A model generated the notes under the pieces. The model was not told where the DNA came from. It did not search any database and saw nothing but the letters and a program-made list of their open reading frames with translations. Of a DNA stretch of 64,000 nucleotides, positions 36,942 through 46,178 are shown one piece after another. The position numbers and the translations under genes were made by a program. Each line of letters starts with the position of its first letter. Within the stretch, counting starts at the first letter, position 1. The stretch is from Martinezella rhizogenes. GTDB lineage: Bacteria > Pseudomonadota > Alphaproteobacteria > Rhizobiales > Rhizobiaceae. The DNA is taken from the NCBI GenBank assembly GCA_013322215.1, contig JAAMEZ010000058.1, positions 496,001 through 560,000 of the forward strand. Reading direction: 5' to 3'.

Positions 36942-37382
36942 TCAGGGTAAATCAACCATTACCTGCTGCTGGCGGCGCCGGCGTTTCTCCTGCCACAGAA
37001 GGACGCGGAAAAGGCAATAAATCACCGCGACGCAGGCATGCAAGATCATGATCAGTGGATTGGATCCGAATATCTCCGGCCAGACGCCATACATCAGTCC
37101 CTGGCCGCCTGCGGCCAGCACCCACATGACCGGCCCCCAGGAAACGGTGAGCCATAATCCGAGGGCTGCGACCGGGAAAACCACGGCAAGCCCCGCGCCC
37201 GCGACCTTCCAGGGCAGAGCAAGCAGATCGAAGCGCGCGTGGCCCGCGAGCGAATAGCCGACCAGCATCGCCCAATATTGCAGGCCGAGCCAGAAGCAGG
37301 CGATCGCGATCAGCCGCAGGAACAAAACGAACAGGATGTCCGTCAGCGTATTCTTGGGTACGGTCGAAGAATCAGGTTCCAT
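36942..37382 (-). CDS. small integral membrane protein
   Basis: A 146-residue protein with four predicted helices: FVLFLRLIAIACFWLGLQYWAM, VAGAGLAVVFPVAALGLWLTV, VMWVLAAGGQGLMYGVWPEIF and LIMILHACVAVIYCLFRVLLW. It ends in a basic tail (QEKRRRRQQQ). It is of a type annotated as DUF6163 in rhizobia, as recalled. The ATG at 37382 (EPDSSTVPKN) is preferred to a frame extension to 37406. It is divergent from hemB. Its function is unknown. Confidence 0.72.
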   Translation of the reverse strand: MEPDSSTVPKNTLTDILFVLFLRLIAIACFWLGLQYWAMLVGYSLAGHARFDLLALPWKVAGAGLAVVFPVAALGLWLTVSWGPVMWVLAAGGQGLMYGVWPEIFGSNPLIMILHACVAVIYCLFRVLLWQEKRRRRQQQVMVDLP

Positions 37383-37525
37383 GCGCGAACAATACGTAGG
37401 AGGCATCTGCCTCGCCAGAATATAATGGCTGCGGCCTTTCGCCTGGTTTTGAATCCTGGGGACAGCGTGATAGGTACGCGGCCTATGTAGAGTGCCATAA
37501 ATAAATGAAGAAGGATGGCGGCATC

Positions 37526-38539
37526 ATGGAGAACAAGACGCATCTCGTCGACGAGATCACCGGGCATCGCCGCATGCGACGCAACCGCAAGGCCGATTGG
37601 ACACGCCGTCTCGTGCAGGAAAACCGTCTGACGGTGGACGATCTGATCTGGCCGATCTTCGTGATCCCGGGCACCGGCATCGTCGAGCCGATCCCCGCCA
37701 TGCCCGGCGTCAACCGCATGACCGTGGACAAGGCGGTGGAAGCGGCCAGGGAAGCGGCCGATCTCGGCATCCCCGCGCTTGCCACCTTCCCGAACATCGA
37801 AATGGAACTGCGCGACGAGACCGGCTCCAACAGCCTCGAGAAGAACAATCTCATCAATCTTGCCAGCGCCGCGATCAAGAAGGCGGTGCCGAATATCGGC
37901 GTCATCACCGACGTCGCCCTCGATCCCTTCACAAGCCATGGCCATGACGGCATCCTGCGCGGCAATGAGATCGTCAACGACGAAACGGTCGAGCAGGTGG
38001 CGCGTGCCGCCGTCTATCAGGCGGATGCCGGCGCCGATATCATCGCGCCTTCGGAAATGATGGACGGCCGCATCGGCGCGATCCGCCAGGCGCTCGATGC
38101 CGCCGGGCACCAGAATGTCGGCATCATGAGCTACGCGACGAAATTCAGCTCGGCCTTTTACGGCCCTTACCGCGAGGCGATCTCGACGGGCGGCCTGCTA
38201 AAGGGCGACAAGAAGACCTATTACATCGACCCGGCCAACGGCACCGAGGCCGTGCGCGACGCCGCGCTCGATGTCGAGGAAGGTGCCGACATGCTGATGG
38301 TCAAGCCCGGCCTGCCCTATCTCGACATCTGTTGGCGGCTGAAGGAAGCCTTTGGTCTTCCGACCTTCGCCTACCAGGTCTCCGGCGAATACGCGATGAT
38401 CAAGGCGGCGGCCGCCAATGGCTGGATCGACGGCGAAAGGGTGATGTTCGAAACTCTGCTCGCCTTCAAGCGCGCCGGATGCGACGGCATCCTCACCTAT
38501 TTCGCTGTCGATGTGGCAAAACATCTGGCGAGAAAATAG
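37526..38539 (+). CDS. hemB: delta-aminolevulinic acid dehydratase (Mg-type)
   Basis: The enzyme joins two ALA molecules to form porphobilinogen. In the 337-residue protein the two Schiff-base lysines are in MSYATKFSSAFYGP and MLMVKPGLPYLD. The zinc-type cysteine cluster is replaced by DVALDPFTSHGHDG (about 129-142), the mark of the Mg-dependent, zinc-free class seen in rhizobia and Pseudomonas. The frame opens at 37505, but 37526 is better spaced from GAAGGA and starts with the family ENKTHLVDEITGHRR. A small hairpin follows the stop. Confidence 0.95.
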   Translation: MENKTHLVDEITGHRRMRRNRKADWTRRLVQENRLTVDDLIWPIFVIPGTGIVEPIPAMPGVNRMTVDKAVEAAREAADLGIPALATFPNIEMELRDETGSNSLEKNNLINLASAAIKKAVPNIGVITDVALDPFTSHGHDGILRGNEIVNDETVEQVARAAVYQADAGADIIAPSEMMDGRIGAIRQALDAAGHQNVGIMSYATKFSSAFYGPYREAISTGGLLKGDKKTYYIDPANGTEAVRDAALDVEEGADMLMVKPGLPYLDICWRLKEAFGLPTFAYQVSGEYAMIKAAAANGWIDGERVMFETLLAFKRAGCDGILTYFAVDVAKHLARK

Positions 38540-38558
38540 TTTCGACTCACGGGTTGGC

Positions 38559-38583
38559 GGCCTGCTTATTGTATTTGCAGGCC
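38559..38583 (+). terminator. hairpin between hemB and the RDD gene
   Basis: GGCCTGC (38559-38565) and GCAGGCC (38577-38583) form a perfect 7-bp stem with an 11-base loop, 20 bases after the hemB stop. There is no T tract, so it is a partial terminator or an mRNA-end hairpin rather than a strong terminator. Confidence 0.4.
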
Positions 38584-38626
38584 CTGACACCATATGTTCG
38601 GCAAATGTTTCCCAAGGAGGAAAGCA

Positions 38627-39085
38627 ATGAGCCTGAACCCCAGCCCGCTTTATGCAGCACCGGACGACTGGCGCGCCTATAGTGGCGTGCTGAGCCGGCG
38701 CATCTTCGCCTTCATCGTCGATTACATCATCGTCGCGCTGCTGTGCATTCCTGCGGCCGTGCTGCTGTTTTTCGTTTCGATCCTGACGCTGGGGCTTGGC
38801 TTCTTCCTCTATCCGGTACTCTTCGTCCTGGTTGCCGGCCTTTATTTCGGCTGGACGCTCGGCGGCCCCTATCAGGCATCGCTCGGCATGCGCGCCATGG
38901 GCCTCACCATGGTTCGAGTCGACGGCCGGCGAATGGATTTCCTGACGGCGATCGTCCATCTGGCGCTGTTCTGGATCCTGAACTCCGTCCTGACGCCGCT
39001 CATTCTGCTGGTAGGCCTCTTCACCGACCGTAGCCGGCTGGTGCATGACCTGCTGCTCGGCACCGTCATCGCCCGGACGGCTTAA
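38627..39085 (+). CDS. RDD-family membrane protein
   Basis: A 152-residue membrane protein with an RDD domain. LSRRIFAFIVDYIIVALLCIPAAVL (first helix) is followed by LGLGFFLYPVLFVLVAGLYFGWTLGGPYQASLGMRAMGLTMV and a third helix, and FTDRSRLVHDLLLGTVIA at the end. The R and D residues that name the family are partly kept (RRIFAFIVD, DRSRLVHDLL). The ATG at 38627 follows AAGGAGG. The family is associated with small-molecule transport, but no substrate is known here. It is downstream of hemB. Confidence 0.85.
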   Translation: MSLNPSPLYAAPDDWRAYSGVLSRRIFAFIVDYIIVALLCIPAAVLLFFVSILTLGLGFFLYPVLFVLVAGLYFGWTLGGPYQASLGMRAMGLTMVRVDGRRMDFLTAIVHLALFWILNSVLTPLILLVGLFTDRSRLVHDLLLGTVIARTA

Positions 39086-39267
39086 AACAACGCATAATCA
39101 TCGGACACCGCAAGATCTCCTGCGGAGCCAAAGGGCGCGCGGGAGATATTTCTGTGCATGGTCAATTAGGAAACTTCGATCTTTAGCGAAGGACGTAGTT
39201 GACGTTTTCTAAACTTGAGCCATGCTTGTAGAAAACGAGTGCCGAGAGAAAGGTCAATCAACGGCAG

Positions 39268-40047
39268 ATGAACACGCAGTCGACGCCATCCCCGCAGTTT
39301 TATCTGACGGCACCGGCTTCCTGCCCGTACTTGCCGCACGAGATGGAACGCAAGGTCTTTACGCACCTTGTTGGTCCCCGTGCCGCCGAGATGAACGATA
39401 TTCTGACCCAGGGCGGCTTCAGGCGCTCGCAGAACATCGCCTACCGTCCCGCCTGCGAATCCTGCAGGGCCTGCATATCGGTGCGTATCCTCGCCCAGGA
39501 ATTCGAGCCCACCCGCTCGATGAAACGGGTGCTGACCGCCAACAGCGATATCATCGCCACCGAATTTCCGGCGCAGCCTTCCAGCGAGCAATATTCGCTC
39601 TTCCGCCGCTATCTCGACTATCGCCACCAGCAAGGCGGTATGTCCGACATGACCGTGCTCGACTATGCGATCATGGTCGAGGACACGCATGTGAACACGC
39701 GCATCATCGAGTATCGCCGCCGCGAGGAAGGATCGGGGCTCGAACAGCGCCCGAAGGGTGAACTTCTGGCCGCTGCCTTGACCGACGTGATGAGCGACGG
39801 GCTTTCGATGGTCTATTCCTATTTCAATCCTGACCTCGATGCGCGGTCGCTCGGCACCTTCATGATTCTGGATCATATCAAGCGGACGAAAGCCCTCGGG
39901 CTGCCGCATGTCTATCTCGGCTATTGGGTCAAGGGCTCGCGCAAGATGGACTATAAGACGCGCTTCCAGCCGCAGGAACATCTGACGCCGCGCGGTTGGG
40001 AACGTTTCGATCCGGCCGCCGACGGCGACAAGGATACCTTCCGCTGA
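39268..40047 (+). CDS. bpt: aspartate/glutamate leucyltransferase
   Basis: Bpt adds leucine to proteins with N-terminal Asp or Glu, marking them for ClpAP, in the N-end rule pathway. The 259-residue protein belongs to the arginyl/leucyltransferase family (ATE). It has the N-terminal cysteine set ([24 protein letters not shown]) and the C-terminal segments [33 protein letters not shown]. Whether this enzyme uses Leu or Arg is not decided by eye. It abuts the EamA transporter without a gap. Confidence 0.9.
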   Translation: MNTQSTPSPQFYLTAPASCPYLPHEMERKVFTHLVGPRAAEMNDILTQGGFRRSQNIAYRPACESCRACISVRILAQEFEPTRSMKRVLTANSDIIATEFPAQPSSEQYSLFRRYLDYRHQQGGMSDMTVLDYAIMVEDTHVNTRIIEYRRREEGSGLEQRPKGELLAAALTDVMSDGLSMVYSYFNPDLDARSLGTFMILDHIKRTKALGLPHVYLGYWVKGSRKMDYKTRFQPQEHLTPRGWERFDPAADGDKDTFR

Positions 40048-40944
40048 ATGTTTGCCCATCTCTCGGATCATAAGAAGGGCTTGCTGCTGACGACACTCGG
40101 CGGCCTGGCCCTGTCCATGGACATCCCGCTGATCAGGCTTTCCAGCGGCGAGGTCTGGTCGGTGCTGTCAGTGCGCAGCCTTGCGACCATTGTCGTGGCG
40201 CTCGCCGCCCTCGTCGTCATCCGCCGGGTCACGGGTTCGCTGCGCGGCGTATTGCCGGGTTGGCTGGGGCTTCCCGTCGGCTTCTTCTATGGGCTGACGA
40301 CCATCACCTTCCTGCTTGCCGTCTATTACACGAAGGCGGCGAACGTGGTGTTCATCATCGCCTTGAACCCGATGTTCACCGCGCTGCTCTCGTGGATATT
40401 CCTCAAGGAACGCCCGGCAATTTCGACTTTCATCACTATGGCTGTCATGATCCTCGGTGTCGGCCTGATTGTCGGGGATGGCATGGAGGGCGGGCATATG
40501 CTTGGCGATGCGCTTTCCGTGGTCGCCTCGTTCTCCATAGCGTGCGCCATCACGATCAGCCGTGCTTCGGGTCGGGATATGGGCTTCGCCTCCCTGCTGG
40601 CGGCCGTCATTCCAGCGGCGGTCGGGCTCTATCACATGGTGCCCTCGGGTTTTTCCATCGACCATCCGGGCTGGATCCTTTTCGACGGCGCCGTGCTGAT
40701 GCCGCTTTCCTTCTGGTGTCTCGCAACAGGCACGCGCTTTCTCTCCGCGCCGGAAGTGGCGATGTTCTATCTGCTGGAAACGATCCTTGCGCCGATCTGG
40801 GTCTGGCTGATCTTTTCAGAGGCGCCGACCAACATGACGCTTGCCGGCGGTGCGATCCTGATCCTGGCGCTTGCCGCACACTCGGTCTGGCAGGCGCGGG
40901 TCAAGGCGAGAGCGGCGTTGGCGACGCAGGGACTTGCACATTGA
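40048..40944 (+). CDS. EamA/DMT-family transporter
   Basis: A 298-residue inner-membrane protein of the drug/metabolite transporter superfamily with ten hydrophobic helices in two EamA repeats. The repeats begin LLLTTLGGLALSMDIPLIRL and MLGDALSVVASFSIACAITI. The motif AANVVFIIALNPMFTALLSWIFLKERP closes the first half, and EVAMFYLLETILAPIWVWLIFSEAP the second; both are EamA hallmarks. The ATG directly follows the bpt stop. The substrate is unknown; such proteins export amino acids, nucleotides or related metabolites. Confidence 0.88.
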   Translation: MFAHLSDHKKGLLLTTLGGLALSMDIPLIRLSSGEVWSVLSVRSLATIVVALAALVVIRRVTGSLRGVLPGWLGLPVGFFYGLTTITFLLAVYYTKAANVVFIIALNPMFTALLSWIFLKERPAISTFITMAVMILGVGLIVGDGMEGGHMLGDALSVVASFSIACAITISRASGRDMGFASLLAAVIPAAVGLYHMVPSGFSIDHPGWILFDGAVLMPLSFWCLATGTRFLSAPEVAMFYLLETILAPIWVWLIFSEAPTNMTLAGGAILILALAAHSVWQARVKARAALATQGLAH

Positions 40945-40979
40945 AGCACGGCCCACCCAATGTTATAACTAGGTTATTA
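40941..40979 (+). promoter_or_regulatory. promoter and overlapping dyad of the AbrB-Doc module
   Basis: TTGAAG (40941-40946) and TATAAC (40964-40969) are separated by 17 bases, a good sigma-70-like promoter. The inverted repeat TTATAAC-TAG-GTTATTA (40963-40979, one mismatch) covers the -10 box, as expected of an autoregulatory operator. The transcript would start about 18 bases before the ATG at 40995. Confidence 0.65.
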
Positions 40980-40994
40980 CATTGGAGCTAAAAT

Positions 40995-41216
40995 ATGAAC
41001 GTCACCATCCGCAAGATCGGCAATTCCGAAGGCGTGATTATTCCGAAGGAAGTTCTCCAAAGGCTTGGCCTCAAAAACGGCGATGCGCTGGAGATACGCG
41101 AAGTAAACGGCAACATCGAGTTGGTTCCCGAACGTGCGGATCTTGCCGAACAGCTACGCGCGGCGAGACTTGGCATGCAGAAATATCGCAGCGCCCTGCG
41201 TGAACTCGCAAAATGA
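40995..41216 (+). CDS. AbrB/MazE-type antitoxin
   Basis: A 73-residue swapped-hairpin DNA-binding protein: VTIRKIGNSEGVIIPKEVLQRLGLKNGDALEIREVNGNIELVP is the SpoVT/AbrB motif. The basic helical tail (ERADLAEQLRAARLGMQKYRSALREL) is the likely toxin-binding part. GGAG at 40984-40987 precedes the ATG. It overlaps the toxin gene by four bases (ATGA), the usual coupling of an antitoxin and toxin. It probably binds its own promoter dyad. Confidence 0.85.
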   Translation: MNVTIRKIGNSEGVIIPKEVLQRLGLKNGDALEIREVNGNIELVPERADLAEQLRAARLGMQKYRSALRELAK

Positions 41217-41605
41217 ATGATTATAAATGGCTATCCCGTGAAGCCGTTGAGATCATGCATGAGGAACAGATCGCCGAACATGGTGGATCGCCGGGCCTAA
41301 AGGACGAGAACGCCTTAGAAGCCGCGATGGCACGCCCATTGGACAAGGCTGCCTACGGCGAAAGCAATTTATTTGCCTTGGCAACGGCCTACCTCTACGG
41401 CATCGTCCGAAATCATCCATTCTCGGATGGAAACAAGCGAGCCAGCTACCTCGCGGCGTTTACGTTTCTCTATATCAACGGCTACCTTATCGAGGCTGAC
41501 GATGGAACTATCGTCGCCTTCGTGCAGGGCGTCGCGGCTGGAGAAATTGACGAAGCGGGTGCGACGCAATTTCTCAAAGACTTCTGCGTCCCGCTGACCG
41601 GATGA
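41213..41605 (+). CDS. doc: Fic/Doc-family death-on-curing toxin
   Basis: A 130-residue Fic-fold protein. The active-site motif HPFSDGNKR (H68-R76) is intact and has the Lys of Doc-type proteins in place of the Gly of AMP-transferring Fic enzymes, which points to Doc-like phosphorylation of elongation factor Tu. This activity is known for P1 Doc and inferred here. The N-terminal LSREAVEIMHEEQIAEHGG and the C-terminal FLYINGYLIEADDG match the Doc subfamily. The stop at 41605 is followed by 106 bases without a gene. Confidence 0.88.
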   Translation: MNDYKWLSREAVEIMHEEQIAEHGGSPGLKDENALEAAMARPLDKAAYGESNLFALATAYLYGIVRNHPFSDGNKRASYLAAFTFLYINGYLIEADDGTIVAFVQGVAAGEIDEAGATQFLKDFCVPLTG

Positions 41606-41711
41606 CAGCTACCTCATCAGCCGCAACACCCCGGCCTTCGCTAGGGCTCAGGGCGTTCGTCGCGGCAATCGACCCGACGGGCCGGTTGCTTGGACTTAGG
41701 CCGACTGCTGT

Positions 41712-43970
41712 TTACCCCGAGAACCGGCCGCTTCTGGGGAAGCCCTTCGGCACGGCACGGCCGGCGCCGGCGCGGTCGCCCAGCCATTCCGCCAGCTCAT
41801 CCTTCGTCTTGGTGAAGGTGCGGCCGGCGCTGTCTTCCCAGGTCAGACCCTCGGCGATCATGAAGCAGCGGATGTCGGAAATGCCGCCATCCTTGTATTT
41901 CTGCAGGCGCACGCCCTTGCCACGCGACATTTCCGGCACCTGCGAGAGCGGGAAGATGACCATCTTGCGGTTCTCGCCGACCACGGCGACGTGGTCGCCT
42001 GATATCGGAACCAGAAGCTTGGTCTCGTCGGGATAGGAGACATTCATGATCTGCTTGCCCTTGCGGGTATTGGCGACCAGTTCCGCCTCGGCGACAATGA
42101 AGCCGTTGCCTGCCGTCGATGCGATCATCTGCTTGCGCTGCGGATCGTGGACGAAGGCGGTCAGCACGTCCTGATCGTTTTCCATATCGATCATGATGCG
42201 CAACGGCTCGCCATGACCACGGCCGCCGGGCAGCTTGTCGCCGCCGAGCGTATAGGCCTTGCCGCCCGTGGTGATAATGAGGATCTTGTCCGTGGTCTGC
42301 GCCGGGAAGGCGACCTTGAGGCCGTCGCCTTCCTTGAAGGTCAGCGACGAGGTATCGGAAATGTGGCCCTTGAGGGCACGGATCCAGCCCTTCTCCGAAA
42401 CGACGACGGTGATCGGCTCCTTCTCGATCATCGCCTGCTGGATGGCTGCATCATCGGCTTCGGGTGCCTCGGCAAACTGCGTGCGGCGGCGGCCGATTTC
42501 AGTCGCCTTGGCGAATTTCTTCTTCACCTCGCCGATTTCCCAGGACACCGTCTGCCACTGCTTCTCGTCCGAAGCGAGCAGCGCCTCGATATCGGCCTTC
42601 TCCTTTGTCAGGCCATCGAATTCCTTGCGGATTTCGAACTCTTCCAGCTTGCGCAAGGAGCGCAGCCGCATGTTGAGGATCGCCTCGACCTGATTATCCG
42701 TGAGGCCGAACCGCTCCATCATCACGGGCTTCGGTTCATCTTCCTCGCGGATGATGGCGATGACCTCATCGATATTGAGATAGGCGACCAGGAAACCGCC
42801 AAGGATTTCGAGTCGCTTTTCAATGGCCGTCAGGCGGAAGCGCGAACGGCGCAGCAACACCTCGCGGCGATGATCCAGCCATTCCTTCAGCACCTCGTTC
42901 AGGGCCATGACCCTGGGGATACGGCCCATGGACAGGACGTTCATGTTGAGCGGGAAGCGGCTTTCCAGCTCCGTCAGCTTGAACATCGATTCCATCAGGA
43001 TCGTCGCATCGACGGTGCGGCTCTTCGGCACGAGAACGACGCGGATATCCTCGGCGGATTCATCACGGATGTCCTCGAGCAGCGGCAGCTTGCGCGCCAG
43101 CAGCAACTCGGCGATCTTTTCGATCAGCCGCGACTTCTGTACCTGGAACGGAATTTCGGTGACAATGATCTGATAGCCACCGCGACCGAGATCCTCGATC
43201 TCCCATTTGGAGCGAACCCGGAAGCCGCCACGGCCAGTCTTGTAGCTTTCGATGATACTCTGGCGATCGTCGATAATGATGCCGCCGGTCGGAAAGTCGG
43301 GACCTGGAATATACAGTTCCACCAGCTTCTCGACCGTCGCCTCACGATCCTTGATCAAATGCAGGGCAGCGTCGCAAAGCTCGTGAGCATTGTGCGGCGG
43401 GATAGAGGTCGCCATGCCGACAGCGATGCCCGAAGAGCCATTGGCGAGCAGATTGGGAAAAGCCCCCGGCAGAACGATCGGCTCGGAATTCGACTCGTCA
43501 TAGGTGTCGCGAAAATCTACCGCGTCCTGGTCGATGCCCTCGAGCAGCAGTTCGGAAACCGCCGTCATCTTGGATTCGGTGTAGCGCATCGCGGCCGGGC
43601 TATCGCCGTCGATATTGCCGAAATTGCCCTGGCCGTTGACCAGCGTATAGCGCTGCGAGAAATCCTGCGCCAGGCGCGCCAGCGCATCGTAGATCGACTG
43701 GTCGCCATGCGGGTGATAGTTACCCATCACTTCGCCGACGATCTTGGCGCATTTGCGGAAGGCAGCATTGGGGCGCAGCCCCATCTCGCTCATGGCATAG
43801 ACGATACGGCGATGCACCGGCTTCAGCCCGTCGCGAACGTCCGGAAGCGCGCGTTGCGTAATCGTCGACAAGGCATAGGCCAGGTAGCGCTCTTCGAGCG
43901 CCGCCTTCAGATCGACCGGAAGGATATTGTCGTCGCCGTCACTGGGCGGCGGTGTCAGATTTTTTCCCAT
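41712..43970 (-). CDS. parC: DNA topoisomerase IV subunit A
   Basis: ParC decatenates replicated chromosomes with ParE. The 752-residue protein has the active tyrosine in [10 protein letters not shown] (Tyr130) and the region [12 protein letters not shown] at the quinolone-binding helix, where glutamine replaces the serine found in E. coli ParC. The C-terminal beta-pinwheel contains repeated G-R/K-x motifs such as [11 protein letters not shown] and RKGKQIMNV. Length and order are normal. It is transcribed against the Doc module and is divergent from the secreted protein at 44203. Confidence 0.95.
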   Translation of the reverse strand: MGKNLTPPPSDGDDNILPVDLKAALEERYLAYALSTITQRALPDVRDGLKPVHRRIVYAMSEMGLRPNAAFRKCAKIVGEVMGNYHPHGDQSIYDALARLAQDFSQRYTLVNGQGNFGNIDGDSPAAMRYTESKMTAVSELLLEGIDQDAVDFRDTYDESNSEPIVLPGAFPNLLANGSSGIAVGMATSIPPHNAHELCDAALHLIKDREATVEKLVELYIPGPDFPTGGIIIDDRQSIIESYKTGRGGFRVRSKWEIEDLGRGGYQIIVTEIPFQVQKSRLIEKIAELLLARKLPLLEDIRDESAEDIRVVLVPKSRTVDATILMESMFKLTELESRFPLNMNVLSMGRIPRVMALNEVLKEWLDHRREVLLRRSRFRLTAIEKRLEILGGFLVAYLNIDEVIAIIREEDEPKPVMMERFGLTDNQVEAILNMRLRSLRKLEEFEIRKEFDGLTKEKADIEALLASDEKQWQTVSWEIGEVKKKFAKATEIGRRRTQFAEAPEADDAAIQQAMIEKEPITVVVSEKGWIRALKGHISDTSSLTFKEGDGLKVAFPAQTTDKILIITTGGKAYTLGGDKLPGGRGHGEPLRIMIDMENDQDVLTAFVHDPQRKQMIASTAGNGFIVAEAELVANTRKGKQIMNVSYPDETKLLVPISGDHVAVVGENRKMVIFPLSQVPEMSRGKGVRLQKYKDGGISDIRCFMIAEGLTWEDSAGRTFTKTKDELAEWLGDRAGAGRAVPKGFPRSGRFSG

Positions 43971-44202
43971 GGCCCTTGACTATAAGAGATGGCGATTCAC
44001 AGCAAGAAATCAGCCGAAAGCACCTGTGGATGAAGGCGTTTCGGCCCTCTTGCACGATGGCGACCGATGCATTTTTGCTGCACTTGCTTTCAGCACTCAT
44101 TGTCATTGGATTTTCGAAGAAAGATCAATATAAGTCAGCGCAGTACACGCTCAATCTGTACACCCCCGCCAATATACCACCGGCTCAACGAGGAACGCCA
44201 TA

Positions 44203-45390
44203 ATGACTTTCTATCGGACCACGCGGCTGATGCTTTGCAGCGCCGCAATCCTGTCTTTCGCCAGCTCGGCCTTCGCGCTCGACGGCAATGATCTGCTGAA
44301 GAAGATCAACGACGTCTACGGCCAGCAGGGCGGTTCGATTGCTGCCACGGGCGTCGACGTCGACGGCAGCACGGTGACGCTGAAGGGCGCAAGTTTCAAG
44401 GCGGCCGGCATGGACGACAGCATTCCGCTCGGGGACATCACCCTGGACGGCGTCGAGGAAAACAATGGCGGCTACACGATCGATGAAATCGATTTCGCAG
44501 ATGTCGATTTCGAAAAGGACGGCGCCTCCGTTTCCGCCACCGACCTCAAGCTGAGCGGCGTCGAGATCCCAGCCGACACGACCAAGGGCGATCTCAGCTC
44601 ACTGCTTTACTACAAGAGCGCCCACGCCGGCGCCGTGTCCGTGACCAAGGACGATACCGAGGTGTTCTCGATCGAGGGCGCCGACGCCAACATGAAGAAG
44701 CGCGACGACAAGTCGGGCCTCGACTTCGATGCCAAGATCAATGGCGTCAAGGCCGATCTCAGCAAGGTCGACGATGCGAAGACCAAGGAAGCCATCGAAG
44801 CGCTGAAGCTGCAGCAGATCGACGGCACGATCTCCATGAAGGGTAGCTGGGAAATCGGACCCGGTACGATCGACATCACCGAATATTCCTTCGACTTCAG
44901 GGATATCGGCAAGCTGAACCTCGCCTTCAGCATTTCCGGCTACACGCCGGCCTTTGCCAAGTCGATGCAGGATGCGCTCAAGACGGTTCGCTCCAACCCG
45001 AACCAGCAGGAAGCACAGCAGTCCGCCGGCCTCGCCATGCTCGGCCTGCTGCAGCAGCTCACCTTCAACAGCGCCCAGATCCGCTTCGACGATGCGTCGA
45101 TCACGGCTCGTGCGCTCGATTTCGCAGGCAAGCAGCAGGGCGTTACCGGCAAGCAGCTCGCCGACACCCTGAAGGCAATGACGCCGATCATGATGGCGCA
45201 GCTCAACATTCCGGAACTGCAGAACGCCGTTTCCACGGCCGTCAGCTCCTACCTCGACAACCCGAAGAGCATGACGGTGACGGCAGCTCCCGGCAAGCCG
45301 GTTCCTGTTCCGATGATCATCGGCGCTGCCATGGGCGCACCGCAGACGATCCCGCAGGTCATCGGCCTCAAGGTTTCCTCGAACGACTAA
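44203..45390 (+). CDS. secreted protein of unknown function
   Basis: A 395-residue protein with a signal peptide (FSSAFALDG, cleavage near residue 25). The mature part has repeating beta-rich segments of similar build (SIAATGVDVDGSTVTLKGASF, ISMKGSWEIGPGTIDITEYSFDF) and a helical middle (LKTVRSNPNQQEAQQSA). The composition is acidic and Asp/Gly-rich. No catalytic motif is recognised. It is divergent from parC and has its own terminator. Localisation to the periplasm is inferred. Confidence 0.75.
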   Translation: MTFYRTTRLMLCSAAILSFASSAFALDGNDLLKKINDVYGQQGGSIAATGVDVDGSTVTLKGASFKAAGMDDSIPLGDITLDGVEENNGGYTIDEIDFADVDFEKDGASVSATDLKLSGVEIPADTTKGDLSSLLYYKSAHAGAVSVTKDDTEVFSIEGADANMKKRDDKSGLDFDAKINGVKADLSKVDDAKTKEAIEALKLQQIDGTISMKGSWEIGPGTIDITEYSFDFRDIGKLNLAFSISGYTPAFAKSMQDALKTVRSNPNQQEAQQSAGLAMLGLLQQLTFNSAQIRFDDASITARALDFAGKQQGVTGKQLADTLKAMTPIMMAQLNIPELQNAVSTAVSSYLDNPKSMTVTAAPGKPVPVPMIIGAAMGAPQTIPQVIGLKVSSND

Positions 45391-45414
45391 TCTGTCGCTC
45401 CAGACCTCATTCAG

Positions 45415-45443
45415 AACCCGGCGATCTCGGTCGCCGGGTTTTT
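45415..45443. terminator. terminator after the 44203 gene
   Basis: AACCCGGCGA (45415-45424) and TCGCCGGGTT (45431-45440) form a perfect 10-bp stem with a six-base loop, followed by TTT on the plus strand. Almost the same hairpin recurs at 47371-47394. Confidence 0.8.
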
Positions 45444-45455
45444 CTTTGCCTTGGC

Positions 45456-46085
45456 TCAGGCATCCTGCTGCACCTGATACGCTTTCAGCTCGCTGAGCGC
45501 ATGAGACAGGAGGGCAAGCAATTCCTCCGTGGTCGCACCGTCGCGGGCCTGAACGGACATGCCCTGCACGATCGCGCCCAGAAAGCGGGCGAGCGAACGA
45601 GCATCGGCATCCGGCCGCATGTCCCCCTCGGCAATGCCGCGTTCGATGCGGGCGGTGAAGATGTCAAGCGTCTGCAGGCGCATCGATGCGACGTGATGGG
45701 CGATCGGCTCGTTTTCCTCGGCGCAATTCAGCACCGCCGTCGATATCATGCAGCCTTTCGGATGCTCCGGGGCCGTGAAAATCTTGGCAGAATTCGTCAG
45801 AAAGCGCTCGAAGGCCGCCACCGTATCCAGCTTGTCCTGAAAGGGATTGCCGGGCTCCGGCCGCGGCATGCGCCGATATTGATCGAGCGTCTCCCGATAA
45901 AGCTCCGCTTTCGAACCGAAGGCGGCATAGAGGCTTTGCGGCGTGATGCCCATCGCGGCCGTCAGATCGGCGATGGAGGAGCCGTCATAGCCATGCTTCC
46001 AGAAGGTGTCGCGTGCCGAGGCAAGAACCGTCTCGCGATCGAAAGCCGGCGGCCGCCCACGCTTGCGCGGTGAAGAATTTTCCAT
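45456..46085 (-). CDS. TetR/AcrR-family repressor
   Basis: A 209-residue regulator. The N-terminal TetR helix-turn-helix (about 12-60) is RGRPPAFDRETVLASARDTFWKHGYDGSSIADLTAAMGITPQSLYAAFGSK. The C-terminal part holds a variable ligand pocket (CMISTAVLNCAEEN). The start is ATG 46085, preceded by AAGGAAGAG; a GTG at 46112 would extend it by nine residues. It is divergent from the serine hydrolase. Direct repeats lie in the gap (see 46104-46153), so control of both genes is likely but inferred. Confidence 0.88.
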   Translation of the reverse strand: MENSSPRKRGRPPAFDRETVLASARDTFWKHGYDGSSIADLTAAMGITPQSLYAAFGSKAELYRETLDQYRRMPRPEPGNPFQDKLDTVAAFERFLTNSAKIFTAPEHPKGCMISTAVLNCAEENEPIAHHVASMRLQTLDIFTARIERGIAEGDMRPDADARSLARFLGAIVQGMSVQARDGATTEELLALLSHALSELKAYQVQQDA

Positions 46086-46103
46086 CTCTTCCTTATTTTT
46101 CAC

Positions 46104-46153
46104 AATGGTCACTCTAGAATTATTTCCCGATCTGAGTTATTCAGGAATGGTCA
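46104..46153. promoter_or_regulatory. two direct repeats between tetR and the hydrolase
   Basis: AATGGTCA occurs at 46104-46111 and again at 46146-46153, exactly 42 bases apart (about four helical turns). Flanks TCAC/TTGTGA give an additional inverted pair, TCACAATG (46100-46107) with CATTGTGA (46152-46159). A regulator dimer could bind both sites. The candidate regulator is the TetR protein. Confidence 0.5.
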
Positions 46154-46178
46154 TTGTGATTATAGAAGGTTTTGCCCC

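Noticed and set aside
42147-43979. 610-codon open frame opposite parC
   Set aside because: Shadow of parC with no recognisable protein.
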